This document shows, piece after piece, positions 24,593-36,735 of a stretch of DNA of 64,000 nt. Origin of the DNA: Selaginella moellendorffii (lineage: Eukaryota; Streptophyta; Lycopodiopsida; Selaginellales; Selaginellaceae). A program made the position numbers and the translations under genes. The notes below the pieces were generated by a model. That model had not been told where the DNA came from. It was given only the letters and a program-made list of their open reading frames with translations, and searched no databases. Location of the stretch: contig NW_003314320.1 of assembly GCF_000143415.4 (NCBI RefSeq), positions 659,753-723,752 on the forward strand. The letters are read 5' to 3'. Position 1 is the stretch's first letter. Each line of letters opens with the position of its first letter.

Positions 24593-27500
24593 CCTGTGAT
24601 GATCGAAACCAGGCTGAGACTCCTGCCGCTGCTGCGGTTGCATTTGATCATCAGGTGTGCAGCAACATGAGCAGCATGAGTGACGATCCGTCTCCACTTC
24701 CGCCTGCGCAGGCCGGCCTTGTCTGATGATCATGTCAAAGCTCCTTGAGAGGAGGTGATGATGATCACTTGCACAAGTGATGATCTCCCCCTCTTCTCCG
24801 CTACTCCTCCACGATCTTTAAATGCTGGGAATTCCTACAACCAGGTTGCTGATCTCAGGAGGAGGGAGTGGAAGAGGAGGAGGAAGAAGGGGAGGAGGAG
24901 CTTGTACCTTGGCCTTTCCAACTGCAAACCATTTATAACTCTGGGCCTGTTGCTGTGCTAGGAGGTGAGAGAGCACTGATTCTGCTGCTGCTATATACTG
25001 CTAGAATGCTGCTGGCCTGGCTGCTATGCTGTGCCTTTTGCCTGAATTCCTCCCTGCTTGAATTCAATGCAATTCAATTCCTTTGGTCGTCGAAAAGCTC
25101 TCTCTCCAGCTGATCTCCTCTCGAGCAGTTACTCGTACCGCAAACGAGAAACTTGATGGCGAGCAAAGGGAAGTACTTTTGTTACTGCCGCCCCAAAGCA
25201 ACGCAGATCGCGAGATCAGGAAGCGGTAAGAAGGAAGGGATACTCCCCCGGGAAGAAGCTCTCTTTCTCTTTCTCTCACTCCAGGAAGTTGAAGAACGTC
25301 CCTCACTCACAGACAGCTTTGACAAGAGCTCTCGCGATGCCTCGATGGTGGCGATGGATCAAATCACAAAGAAGAGATGGAGGAGGAGGAAATTCGTCGT
25401 GTCGCTGGCGAGAGAGAAAAGAAGTAGAAGAAAAAGAAAAGAAAAGCTGTGTGTGTGTGTGTGTGTGTGAGAAAGAGTCTACTCCTCAAAGTTGTCACTT
25501 GTCTATCTATTCCAAGTCCCTGCGGCTGCACTTTGCTCGTTCATTAATTTTCCTCGCTGCTGCTACGCCCTGCGCCACACTGCTCGCCTCTGCTCCACGA
25601 ATGCGACCTTGCAAACTCCCACACAAACAAAACCCTTGCTTTGCTTTGGCTTTGCCCACTCAGATGATCCTCAAATGCTCCCTCCCTGCTGCCTCCACAC
25701 ACACTACAGACACTCTTGAAATCTTCTCAAACGCTCCTCTTGATAACAAGTGTGAGCCGCTCTCTGTGAGTCTGTCACTCTACAAATCGAATCTACTATC
25801 CACACACGCGCTGCTGGAAAAACGAGAAAGTTTCCTCCTTTCCTCACCTCTTTAGAGCAAACCTTACAGCGAGGGGGAGAGAGAGAGAGAGAGAGAGGTG
25901 GGGGATGCGGAACGAAACAAAACAGGGGAGATTACAGTAAGTTTGTCGATCAAGCGCCGGGCGCATAAGAAAGGAAAAACAAAATGTCGATGATCCAGGG
26001 ATCAGAAGGCAGGGAAAAAGAGATGACAGACAGAGAGAGATGGATGGGACTGTCACAAATCGCGCTGCCGCTGCTACTGCTGCTGCTGCTACTCTCTCCT
26101 CTCTCTCTTTTTTAAGTGAAGAAAAAAATAAGAAAGCTCTCGTTTTCGCTTGTAATTGCTTTGACTGGATGGAAGCTGATGATCGATCGAGAACTGGGCG
26201 ATCGCTGTCGAGTGCGAATCGAAGACCCAGAAGGCGAAAGCCCGAGAAGACCCAGATTGTGGAAAAAAGAGACAAGGAAAAACAGAGTGAGCCAAATTGG
26301 AGACCTTCTCTCTCGCCCAGCTATATAACTATTTCGACCATAGCTATGGGACTCCCCGGTCGCCTCTGCGATTGCCACATTGGCCCCAAAATCTCGTCAA
26401 TTGATTTGATCCATTCAAACAAACCCCGGATTGATCGATCGAAGGAGAACTCCTTGCAGCCCATCACTCAGGGGGGACAAAAGAAAAAATACCGGAAGAA
26501 AAAAAGAATAGAAACACTCGTGCCTGAACTGCTAATTTCTAAAGATTTCAAACAAAGGTATGGAGCGTCGATCCATCGAAATTATTGCATTGTTGAGCGA
26601 CGCAGGTTTGATCTGGTCTTCCACCTCGTCCTCTTGCGCAATTCTTACGGGAATTTCAATCGAGGTTTCTATAGACCTTTTTCTTCTTTTTTCTATCGTT
26701 TTTTATGCGGCCGCTGCTGCCGCGCCCGAGAAAAAAGAGTAGAAATTTAGGCAGTTATTAAGGAGATGGGATTAGTTTAGTGGGGGTGACGAATGCTTGT
26801 CTGGGGATCGGCCGACACAACGGCATTTCCTACGGATATTCGGCCATGCATTCACTTATTTGATTAGGGCGGTGGCTACTGACGTGTAACAGTCCGCCAC
26901 CTTTCTGCTTTGACAGCAGCAGTCAATTTGCAAGCTTTTATCTTTTTCTAATCAAAAAGTTCTTAAACCCTAAACCAAAAGAATGTATGTCGTGTTTGTC
27001 AAAGTGATCGATTTTGCTGCTTTTGTAAAAGGCAGTCAAATGCCCACCAATGACCACCTTTCCTATGGGCTGATAGCAGTAGTTTACAAATTTTGATCAT
27101 AATATATATACAACTCGCAGATGTGATCTGCTGGTCATGTGTTTGTATGCCGTGTTGTTTATTTACCATGCGTTGGTTGTAGTAGAGGTATACATTTGTT
27201 TATGGCTCCGAGCAATTGTTTAGGGGTTCTTGTATTTACCCTACAGTGGTATCTGCGTCACGCCGTCAATCCACCCGGAAATCTTTCCACACTGGCTTGA
27301 TGTTCACAAATTTTATACACTTCCACCAAGTAGCCACTACATTGCGTGCTGCTGCTCTACTCGACCGAAAGAAGCGCATAAAATATGCCCCCAAGATAGA
27401 TCATAGACATGATTTCTCGGGTGGCAGAACACGCTCGATTGAACAAACACTGAGACAGCGCTTGATATAGACAAATCCAGTTCTTTTCACTTTTCCAAAC

Positions 27501-28411
27501 GCCTCGAACAAACCACGATTGATCCTGATCAGACGCAACCCAATAGTAATGTTTCACAGCTCAAAGGTGATGGGGACATTGTCTCCCGGGGATTCATACA
27601 CGCAAGAATCTATCTTTCGCTTAAGCAGCTTGACTGAGAACGGAAAAATCTAGCATGGAAACATGCCACATACAGAATAGATTTTGTACTGATCGCGGCT
27701 ACTACGTAGATACCACCAGGTCAAAATATTCCCCATCTCCCCATTTAACACAATCCACCACACCACACGTTCTCCGTAAAAGGTGAAAAAATCATGGCTT
27801 CTTTGCTTGAACTCCTGTCTGTCTTAATGGAAAATCTCGCAAAAGTACACACTGAACTGAAGTTAGTGTAACTTGAGAAGTCATAATTACCGCGTTTTTT
27901 TACCTGGGGCTCTGAGAGTCTGAGACACCCCACCTATTTCCTTAACCTTAGAATAGTACTGAAGTGTCTCAAGCACGAGATTTTGCGCTGACCGTACCAA
28001 ATAATAACTATGAAAAGACGTGAACTATCATCAAGAGAGTGGCTCGTCCTCTGCGTTTCTTGCGTGTTGGAAGAAGGAAAAAGAAGAAAATGAAAAGAAT
28101 AAAAGGCTTTGTTACTATTTCAGATTAGCATAATTATTAGTAAAAAAGGGATCTTCTGGCCTGTTTCATGTTCAGCAGTGGCAACATCAAGCTAACTTCA
28201 GGAAACTCATTCAATCCAACAACGAAAGCAACGAATATAAATGCTTCTTCGGAGACGAATAATGCATGCAAGAGCAGGAATCTGCAAGAATCTCAGGACA
28301 CTTGTTTTGTCTCGTGTCGTGGCCGCTTGGCGCTCAGATGCTCCGACTGAGAAAGAATTGCGTCAGTGCTTAAGCAAAGTCGCTACGTGATGCACTACGA
28401 ATCACCGTCTC
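24593..28411. other. Long non-coding stretch upstream of EPFL-B
   Basis: No gene is supported over about 3.8 kb. The nearer part is probably the EPFL-B promoter. It contains simple repeats: (GT)n near 25448-25468, (GA)n near 25870-25897, and CTG units near 26062-26091. A telobox AAACCCTAAA lies near 26966. Open frames such as those at 25289-25855 and 26040-26750 are low-complexity and show no domain. Confidence 0.5.
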
Positions 28412-28642
28412 TCAGTGCGGGCATTCCAAAACCATTGGAGGATCCACTGAGTTATCAACATATCGCACGGAATCGCTCGAGGAAGGCTCCAAAACAGCAA
28501 AGGGTTTTTCTTCGACGTCCGTGTTCCTGGGGAGGACAACTACAAAAGCTTGCGAGATCTCTCTCCAGCGCGATAAAACAACCCAAGACGCAGCCCAACA
28601 CCAGACGCAGTGTTTGGAAGAAGCTCGTATAGTAGCTGCCAT
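28412..28642 (-). CDS. Unsupported small ORF with upstream TATA-like motif
   Basis: An open frame of 76 codons on the minus strand begins MAATIRASSKHCVWCWAASW and ends DPPMVLECPH. TTTATAAA lies about 30 bases upstream of its ATG, so any transcript would have almost no leader if that TATA is used. The frame stays open further upstream on the same strand. I recognise no family. It may be a real small gene, a remnant, or chance. Confidence 0.2.
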   Translation of the reverse strand: MAATIRASSKHCVWCWAASWVVLSRWREISQAFVVVLPRNTDVEEKPFAVLEPSSSDSVRYVDNSVDPPMVLECPH

Positions 28643-30786
28643 GTTTGTCTCTGTCGCCGCAGCCGAGAATTTATAAACCCGCACTGCAGGGATGGACGAA
28701 CGAACGATTCCTTCCTTGTCAAAACGACTTGAATGCTGCAGTGGCTTTGCATGGCGGCCACAAGGAAGAAAAAAACGACGCCATACGGAAAGAGCTCTCA
28801 AGAAACACTTCACACTTCAGTCGACCACCTTCAAATCAATCGGTCTTGTCTGCTCTGTCCGCTCTCTGTCGTTATTTATACATACACATATACATATTCT
28901 TTTTTCTATCTTTTTCTCTTATTATTTTGGGTTTTCTGATTTTTATCCTTTCATCCATTTTCTTTTGCAGAAACTGCCTCATTGTGCTGCACTACTGCTG
29001 CATTGGTCGGTGGAGTTACGTATGTGTCTCTTACGTACGCGCTTTTTCTTTTATAGTGTTTATTCTTGTTTTCTCTTTTCTTTAGGAATACTATGCTGAT
29101 GGGATGATCTTCTCTCTGCTTCCTCTGAAGAGAGTACATGAAGAGATGTCCTCCAAGTATTTTGAATAATTATGAATGGCTTATATACCCTTTGCTAGCT
29201 GGCTGGCTCTTTGGATAGATAGTCTCTCGGTTCCGTCCAAGTGGGCAAACGAGTTTATGGCTTTTGTGCCCGTTTTCCATGAACCCATCCACAGATCGAG
29301 AAAGAGATTTGCTTCTTCTTGCAACCGATCGCAATGCCCCCCACGCTCTCGGTTTTGGGAGATCTTACGTTAATGCCACTCACGTTGCACTTAAAACCTT
29401 TCACCAACACGCTGAGAAAACTGAGGAGAAGATTGATCGTATTTTGGTTGACCCGGAAATCTTGGCATGAGTCGAGTTGGCAGTGTGTCAAGTACTAGTA
29501 GCCATAAAAAATATTGAATGCAACCCTGGTATAGCACAAACTTCCGGCATATTTAAGTGAGATTGATGTGTGGTTTGCCAAGTGAAATCTCTTTAAAGAT
29601 GCTGTATTAGTGTCTCATTCAGCGGCAGAGCGGTTTTGAGAACGAGCTGCATCAGCATCTCATATAGCTTTTACCACCAGGTCTTGAAGCTGACTGCCAT
29701 ATGTTTGGGCTTAATCTACGAGTTTCCAAAACTTCCCCACTAACAGTGGGATGTATAGGAACTTGCTCCTGAGAAAACTGAGTTGCATTCTGTTACTAGA
29801 TCATTTGGAGCAGAATATGACCCGGCGGCTGGGAGAACTAGCTTGAAATTCTGCTTTGTTTGGATGGCGTACCCTGTCACTACTACTATAGTAAATTTTC
29901 ATGCTTCTGAGATGTGATGCATACGTAATAGGTTCATAAGTAATTGGTTTTGGTATTTTGGATGAAGCTTCATTATCCAACACTGGTTTGCTGAAACACC
30001 AGCAAAATAAGTAAGTTTAATTCTTCTTTTTCCCATTTTTCTTTTCTCTTTTGATTATGCGGCCACATCCAAGCCACCTTGGCCTCACATTTATACCTTC
30101 CTTGGCTGATTCTACAAATATTGATCCCACCTCAACTAGAATAGCTCGAGATTATAGTGGTTGTGGTGGTCATGGCGGTCGTGAGTATTGGAAAATAAAA
30201 AGGCACAATGCCGTAACTTTCTTGCACACTATGAGCAATCAAAATGGCATCATCAGGGGTGGTAGAGCCATTCTTGTTTGGAGGAGCGCAAACTGCAACA
30301 CAATGTTATCATTGCCAGGAATGTGAGAATGGTCATCAAGATGTTGTCTCTCAAAACAACAATAGTGATGCTAAAATACTTCTTGTAAATCATTTGGAAA
30401 ACTAATGGATGTGTCTAAAGTCTTGGAGGGTTTATATACATATCTCATCCTTCTCTAACATGAACAGATAATAGGAGGTGTTTTGTTATTCTTAACCGTC
30501 TGTGGATGACATGAGGTCTCTTGTTATTTCTCGATTTATATTTGTCTTCTCCAGAGTTATTCATGATACTAAGGTGACGGTCTTAGGGCATTGTATCTCT
30601 GCAATCTCCAACATTCCATGGTCTCTAGTTTAAAATTACAAGAGGTCTCATGTTCTTAGATTTGTGAGGTGTTTCTGCTGATCATAACTCTTTACCCCAA
30701 TTGTTATCTATGGCATATGTGCCCTTGTAACTTGGGGAGTATAAACACACTCTTCTATTACATGTGAGCCCAACCAAGTTTACGAT
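28643..30786. other. Gene-poor region with unassigned short ORFs
   Basis: Short plus-strand frames occur at 28692-29099 and 29264-29470; the latter includes NATHVALKTFHQHAEKTEEK and ends RILVDPEILA. A possible spliced tail at about 29085-29169 reads EYYADGMIFSLLPLKRVHEE. None can be tied to a family, and splice signals are weak, so no gene is called. The sequence becomes AT-rich to the right. Confidence 0.35.
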
Positions 30787-31113
30787 ATGATCTTGGGTGT
30801 TAATTGGCTACATGCTACTAAGGTTTATTCTGACTTTGAGAAGAACTTCCTCACTATTCCAAGGCATCATTCCTTTGTTGCTATTCATTGTGTTTGCCAG
30901 GGCTCCATAGCTATTATTGAAGATCTTCCTCCTTCACTTCCTAGGCCCTCTCCTACAGAGCAGGCTCAAGATGTAAAGAAGTTTCTTACTCATTTCTTAA
31001 AGCTATTTGGTCCTTTTAATCAGACTAAGTCTATAATGCATACTCAACATAGTATTTCTACTCTAGATGTGAAGAAAGACTTTGTCAATAATCTTAAAAG
31101 AAGAAGCATATGA
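30787..31113 (+). pseudogene. Decayed retrotransposon protease-region fragment
   Basis: The frame includes YDMILGVNWLHATKVYSDFE, which matches the 'D-I-I-L-G-x-D-W-L' block found just after the aspartic protease of Ty3/gypsy elements. A linker and DVKKFLTHFLKLFGPFNQTK follow before the frame ends. No intact RT or LTR is seen nearby, so this is a relic. The recognition rests on one motif. Confidence 0.5.
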
Positions 31114-33086
31114 ATAAGTGTATGAGAGAGAAGTCCATGGGTTGACTTTTGTTGTGAATATAATTGTAAGTATTGAAAGTTATCTGTTAGAAAGTCCTTT
31201 TAAATATTATTATTTTACTACCATGATAATAAGAGATTGGTACTATCATGCTTCATGTGTTAGTCCCATTCACTATTTATGGAAAGTGTTATATCTACAG
31301 AATGTAAATACTGTTTAAAACACAATGGTATTGTTCCCACCCATATCCAAATTAATAATTTAACACCATTCCATATTAAAAAAGAGGGGGGGGGGGGGGG
31401 GGTAAAAATATATATAGTAGAGACAATGGGTAAAATAGGGTAGGTATGGCTGACCAATTTAAAAAAAAATCCAAGTTTCCCCTTGGGGGCCATCTTTATT
31501 TTACATTTACCTTGGGTTTAATCCCAAGTTCTATACAATGTTAGTTCTTGGAGTACTCATATCCTCACATTAGGCCATTGATATGTTGAAATAACACTAA
31601 ATTTTATTTGACTTTATTTTGCATGTTGATCTTGGCATTGGGATGTTAAATGCTCTAAGATTGTTTTAAAATCACTTTGTGCTCCTATCCTTTCACTCCG
31701 TAAACTATACATTTGAAAGTAATTTAGTGCTTCAGTTCTTTTAGTTTTTAATTATATGCTTAGGAATTTAGCATTGTCCTTTTGTTTAATGGTTTATTTG
31801 AAACTCAAGTTCTACTCCACTACCCTTAGCCCACATGTCTAAGGTTTACATTCTGCTCTATGGTTATCTAATGGTAAATCACTATAAGGTAAAGGATGAA
31901 AACCACATGTTCTACAAAGTTAAATGAGATTAAATATGCATTTTATAATTGACTATAGTTCTTTGAATGATATTATGGTGGTTAACTCTTGTTTGATAAT
32001 TTGATAGATGCTTTTATGAACAATGAATATTTCAGCATTAATGTATTTACAAATATCTATGGATTCTACTAATATGGCAAAGTTAGTTTTTTGAACTCTA
32101 AAGGGTTTATACAAGTTTATAATAATGCCTTTTGGAGCAATATAGGTACCTATAATATTTTAATTCAATTAAACTCACCACCACCTAAACACTATTTATT
32201 ATATATTTCTCTTCTTTTCAATAAGAAGAACAAACTAGACCACCACCACCATAAACACCATTCTTATCTAACCCATCCATTCCTACTCTATATAGGGTGA
32301 GATTATTGTTTTAGATAGTCAATTACTCTTATAAATCCTTCTTTCTTTCTTTATATATATGATCCCACAAAAACAAGACATGGAAAATTGTTTAACCATA
32401 TCCAGATCATTCATTAGTTTATTTGCTATAAAGTTTTTCAATCAATCTTTACAAATATTTGTAATTTTTTTGTAGAGAAGGAAGAGGCTATGCTCAAAAA
32501 ATATTGAGGCTGTTTATGGTGCACTAAATGATAATACTATTAATGCTATAAAGAATGAAGATTTATATTAAACATTAGAGAGTTTTGAATTTATTATGGA
32601 TTTCCATCTTCAAATTTTACATCCTTTATTTAATTCTCTACTCAAGGCTTAATAAAAATGTTTTAAAGCTTCATAACCAAGCTTATTGCATATAATTAAT
32701 AGTCAAGAGACTCAAGAATACAATATTGGTCCAAACAAACATCTATCCACTATTATACTAGTCTATTGAAAAAATTATACAAAGGTTTGAGGAAATAAAA
32801 CTTGAATTGATCAAGCCAATGATAAAGAAAGGCATTAATATGGGTTTAAATTGAAATATGATAGCAAACACTTTTTTTGCTTTATAAGGCTTGTTAAGGC
32901 AATTCACATATGTGAGTGCTTGGGATATGAGAATAAATATATTAATTGGGATTTAGACCCTTGTTTATATATAAGAATGGATAGACTAGATTTAGTCTCA
33001 AATAAATGATCCATATACTATAGTACTATAATTAATGCATTACCTAGGTAGAGTATACTTGTGTGTGTGTGTGTGTTTATATATAT
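31114..33086. other. AT-rich spacer with homopolymer and dinucleotide runs
   Basis: About 2 kb of AT-rich sequence dense in stop codons in all frames. It contains a 17-base G run at 31386-31402 and a (GT)n/(TA)n tract at about 33059-33086. I see no gene or complete element here. Confidence 0.5.
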
Positions 33087-33228
33087 AGCTCCAGATATTC
33101 CACCTAACTTATTATCATCACCTTTTTTATCTTCTAAAGGAGAGAATGGTGAAAAGTATGTATGTGTCTATATATATGATAAAGATAAAAAAGGTGATGA
33201 TAATAAGTTAGGTGGAATATCTGGAGCT
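33087..33228. repeat. Perfect 47-bp inverted repeat with 48-nt loop
   Basis: The arm 33087-33133 (starting AGCTCCAGATATTCCACC) is the exact reverse complement of 33182-33228, separated by 48 bases. Pairing stops at one mismatch on the inner side and at the arm ends on the outer side. It lies 12 bases left of the 5' end of element E1. It could be a foldback transposon, a hairpin RNA locus or a replication-slippage product. Confidence 0.9.
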
Positions 33229-33240
33229 TTTGCTAGATGA

Positions 33241-34946
33241 TGTGAGACACAAAATCCCTAGGCCCCAAAGTGGCCGAAGCAAAAGCCAAATGAACGTAAC
33301 ACGTTTGGACTTTGGACTGAAAGCTTCGACTTGAAAGGTTGAGAGCAGAAGTGGAACTCCCAACAAAGTGCTCAAGGAACAAGCACGAAACGAGCAATAA
33401 GCGAGGCTCCAAAAAGGGACCCAAAAGGATCAGCACATGACATGTGGAAGTGTCCGAGATGGACCGAGACGGAGTTCTAGATGGAGTTCGGGATGGACCG
33501 AGACGGAGTCCGAGATGGAGTTCGAGATGGACCCAAGATGGAGTCCGAGATGGACCAAGACGGAGTCCGAGATGGAGTTCGAGAGGGATCTGAGATGGAG
33601 TTCAAGATGGACCCGAGATGGAGTCCAAGATGGATCCAAGATGGAGTCCGAGATGGACCAAGACGGAGTCTGAGATGGAGTCCGAGATGGACCCAAGATG
33701 GAGTTCGAGATGGACCGAGACGGAGTCCGAAATGGACCGAGACGGAGTTCGAGATGGACCCGAGATGGAATTTGAGATGGAGTCCGAGAAGGACCTAAGA
33801 TGGAGTCCAAGGTTGAGACCGAGGCCGGGACCGAGACTGGGATCGAGACCGAGACCAAGACCGAGATCAAGACCGAGACCGAGACCGAGGTCGAGGCCAA
33901 GTCTGAGTCCGAGTCCGAGTCCGAGTCCGAGTCCAAATTCGAGTCTGAGAGGGTGAAAGCCCAAAGCGTTTGTCTCCTAGACCCTAGGGGGTTTAGTGAG
34001 CTCCAAATGTATAGTAAGGGGGAGGAATGCAGTGGAGCCAGTTTGGCCAGGAAAGGCCAGTTTGGCCCAGGAAGGCTATACCCAGTGTTAGGTGATGAGC
34101 TGCCCACTGGGAAGTCCAAGACTAGAGTGAACACGGACGGACAAGCAGGGTAGTTTGGTGAAGTGTTCAAGAGCCGGTTCTAGTTCCCCCGGGAGATCGA
34201 CTGGCCGATGCTCCCAGTCCAAGTGTGGGTGGCACTACCTACTTGGATACCTGGCATGGCTCAATGGAACTTTGCTCTAAGCCCATGGCTAGAGCACCCA
34301 AAGATGGAAGGCGGGGAGAGTACCCATGAGGCTCGCATAAGGCTGTGGTGTTCCGAAATGTTGCCCCAAAGTCCCAAACTGTGAAAAGGAGGAGGAACTG
34401 TCCTCTAGTGTAGAGACCAAGGATACAGTCATGTGAGGAGGTAGTCCCAGAGGACCGAGGGACTTAATGGTCGGGCTTGTGGGCCTTGATCTAGTGGCAA
34501 TGTTGGTGAACATAGCCATGGACAAAAAGGGACTTGGTGGGGACTGGAAAAGAGATATTGGGGAAGGCTAATCCCCATGTCTGTGGGCATCCTAAGGATG
34601 CTAAGGAGTGGATCAGGGATGATCATTCATGGATGGATGACCCAGTCTTTGAGAGATGGGACTGTGATGCAGATGGTGTTAGACCACCGGTATGACCAAA
34701 GTGAAGGGGCATGGCCTTAGCGTAATAGGTTGATATGTCGATGGTACCTTGGGGTGTCGGTCATGGGATCAGACACGTGGAGCACTTGGACCAAGTGCAA
34801 AGGTTGAGTGGCATGGATGTCATTGTTAGGGTTAGCAAGTCCCTAAGTCCAGAATGGGACTTATGGAGGTTGTGAGTGAGACTCCTCCAAGTGGTTGAAT
34901 GTATGGTTAAGTGACTAAAGTAGAATGGAAAAATTAATCTCTTACA
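33241..34946 (+). repeat. E1 5' LTR
   Basis: TG...CA boundaries. The first 200 bases match the right LTR but lack about 27 bp near 33270, apparently a deletion between two GTGG tetramers. The middle (about 33450-33950) is a GAGATGGAGTCC-type minisatellite. Then come GTGAAAGCCCAAAGCG and a unique 3' third. Confidence 0.92.
33450..33952 (+). repeat. GAGTCCGAGATGGA minisatellite in E1 5' LTR
   Basis: Degenerate tandem units built from GAGATGGA, GTCC and CCGAGACC, in multiples of three bases. Because the unit lacks stop codons, several frames on both strands stay open and yield repetitive ORFs of 78 to 246 codons. These are not protein genes. The matching tract in the right LTR is about 53762-54331. 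Confidence 0.9.
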
Positions 34947-34949
34947 ATT

Positions 34950-34962
34950 TGGTATCAAAGCC
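34950..34962 (+). other. E1 primer binding site (tRNA-iMet type)
   Basis: TGGTATCAAAGCC lies three bases after the 5' LTR end. It differs by one base from the common plant element PBS TGGTATCAGAGCC, which pairs with the 3' end of initiator tRNA-Met. It sets the plus orientation of E1. Confidence 0.85.
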
Positions 34963-36735
34963 GTTCCTTAGTCTGACTTTTATTGGTGCTTAAGTATATC
35001 ACCACTTGTGTTGGCATCGGAAGGTCCTAGGAGTGGGCCTATCTTTGAGGAGTAGCAAGTCGGGAAGACATGGCTCTCCACTCAAGTTCATGCGTGAACT
35101 TGTGTGCAATGTGGTGGATGGAAAAGGGCTAATAAGGGAACAACTTTGGGATCTTGGGAATAGCATAAGGGTTTCCTCGGAGAGTTGAGGATGTGATCCA
35201 AATGAGCATTTGATGCAACAAATGGGCTAATATAGTTATGGTAAACAATTATAGTTGGGATCACGGGAAAGATGCAGACTCCAAAACAATAAAGGAGTCA
35301 CAAGAATACCCTCTTGACGTTGAGGCTAGTGCTCATGAATTTGAGACCAAAATTAATGACCGTGGAAGGTCAAATACGGAAAAGGACACAAGTCCTCGAA
35401 ATGGTAGTCGGAGCTACCTCTAATAAATGCTGGAACAACCCAAGGAGTTTGGGGTGTACTCAGAGGATGAGATGGTATTCTCATCACATGGACAAGTGGT
35501 CCTAAGGGGCAAAAGGTTGCCCTAAGAGAACAAATCAAGTGTCAGAGTAACACTTGCAAAGATGGTCTTTGTGAGTAGGATGCGAATACAAGAAGTTGTA
35601 TTCCAATGAGTTAGCACCTCAGAGGTAGGACCTCATGGGTTGTCGAATGACAAAGTTTAAAAAGCTGGATGACTCAAATAGAGTCAAGGAATAATCCTAA
35701 AGGATTGATGGAAGCATTTGGACTAAGGTGTGTTGTACCCTACGAAGGATGGGGGGGATCATAGGATCCAAAGATAAGAACAAAGGGTATTTCATCGATG
35801 GTAGAGTGGGCCATGCTAAAGTCATGGGAAAGGTGTTCCCAAAAAAAAAAAAAGCAACTTTGGCATAGAGTTGTGTGTGAACACTATGGTGTAGTGCTAA
35901 TTGATAGTTGGCATGAAAAATGACTGTTTTGGTCTTGGCAAAGACCTAGACATAAGTAAGAAGTGTCATAGAGGTAAGCTCATGGAGCCATTAGTGTGGA
36001 GACACCAAATGTGCCAAAGTAAGATACCTTGAGGTTATGTTAATGGGTTCATAGGAACCTTTTGCCAAGGGAATGGCATAGCCTAAACTAGAAGGCATGT
36101 GGTTGGAGTGTGGTGACCCAGCACCAAGTAATGAGTTGTAGGACTTGACAATTATGGGGCAATTAAGCGAGAGATGCAAGATAATTGGTTAAACGGGTAG
36201 AAAGTAGCTACCCAAGACTTCTTAATGGCATAAGGAAGTTAGATATACCCTTACGAGGGATAAATTGCTTATGTTGCGATATAGTAAGTCAATGTCGAAA
36301 AACAAAATGCTCATTATCAAGGAGACTATCATTAGGACACCCAAACGCTCTGGAACACTAGAAGGTGGTGTTTAATATTGCGAGGGCAATAGATAAGGCC
36401 CAAAGGACTAAGTCCTTAGCAAATGATGGATAGGAGATGCTATCCAAATGTCCAAAGTTGTGGAGACGGGAGGAATCCGTCTACCCGATTTGGACAAAGC
36501 TAAAAATGGGATTTTGGCAAGACTAGTGATGGGCATATGGAGGCCCATAAGTAGCAATAGTAATCCTAGTGTGTGGGATTATAAAGTGAGCATGCCCAGA
36601 TTGAGGAACCACTCCCTAAGTTATTGGGTAGGTTCATCACTATAAACACTTGCTAAGGCATGGTAAAATGTGGAAAGTTATCCTTTTAGTATGGAGGAGA
36701 ATAACCAAAGGAAACATATGGGGCCAAAAGGCAAA
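34963..36735 (+). other. E1 internal region, left part
   Basis: About 1.8 kb between the PBS and the E2 insertion, with stops in all frames and no gag or pol motif. A 14-base A-run occurs near 35840. Confidence 0.65.

Noticed and set aside
25289-26750. Plus-strand ORFs of 188 and 236 codons as possible genes upstream of EPFL-B.
   Set aside because: Low complexity, many simple repeats, no splice-supported extension and no domain.
28412-28642. Possible decayed copy of the CFIm25 C-terminus (F-V-V-V-L-P...K-P-F-A-V).
   Set aside because: The similarity is limited to a few residues and the DNA does not align with 8338-8650.
33450-33952. Regular repeats in the E1 LTR considered as a CRISPR-like array.
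   Set aside because: Units are degenerate, contiguous and without unique spacers, in a plant nuclear retrotransposon LTR.
33430-34170. 246-codon minus-strand ORF rich in L-G-S-I-S-D-S repeats, and its 303-codon partner at 53638-54549.
   Set aside because: They arise from stop-free minisatellite units in the E1 LTR; several frames on both strands stay open.
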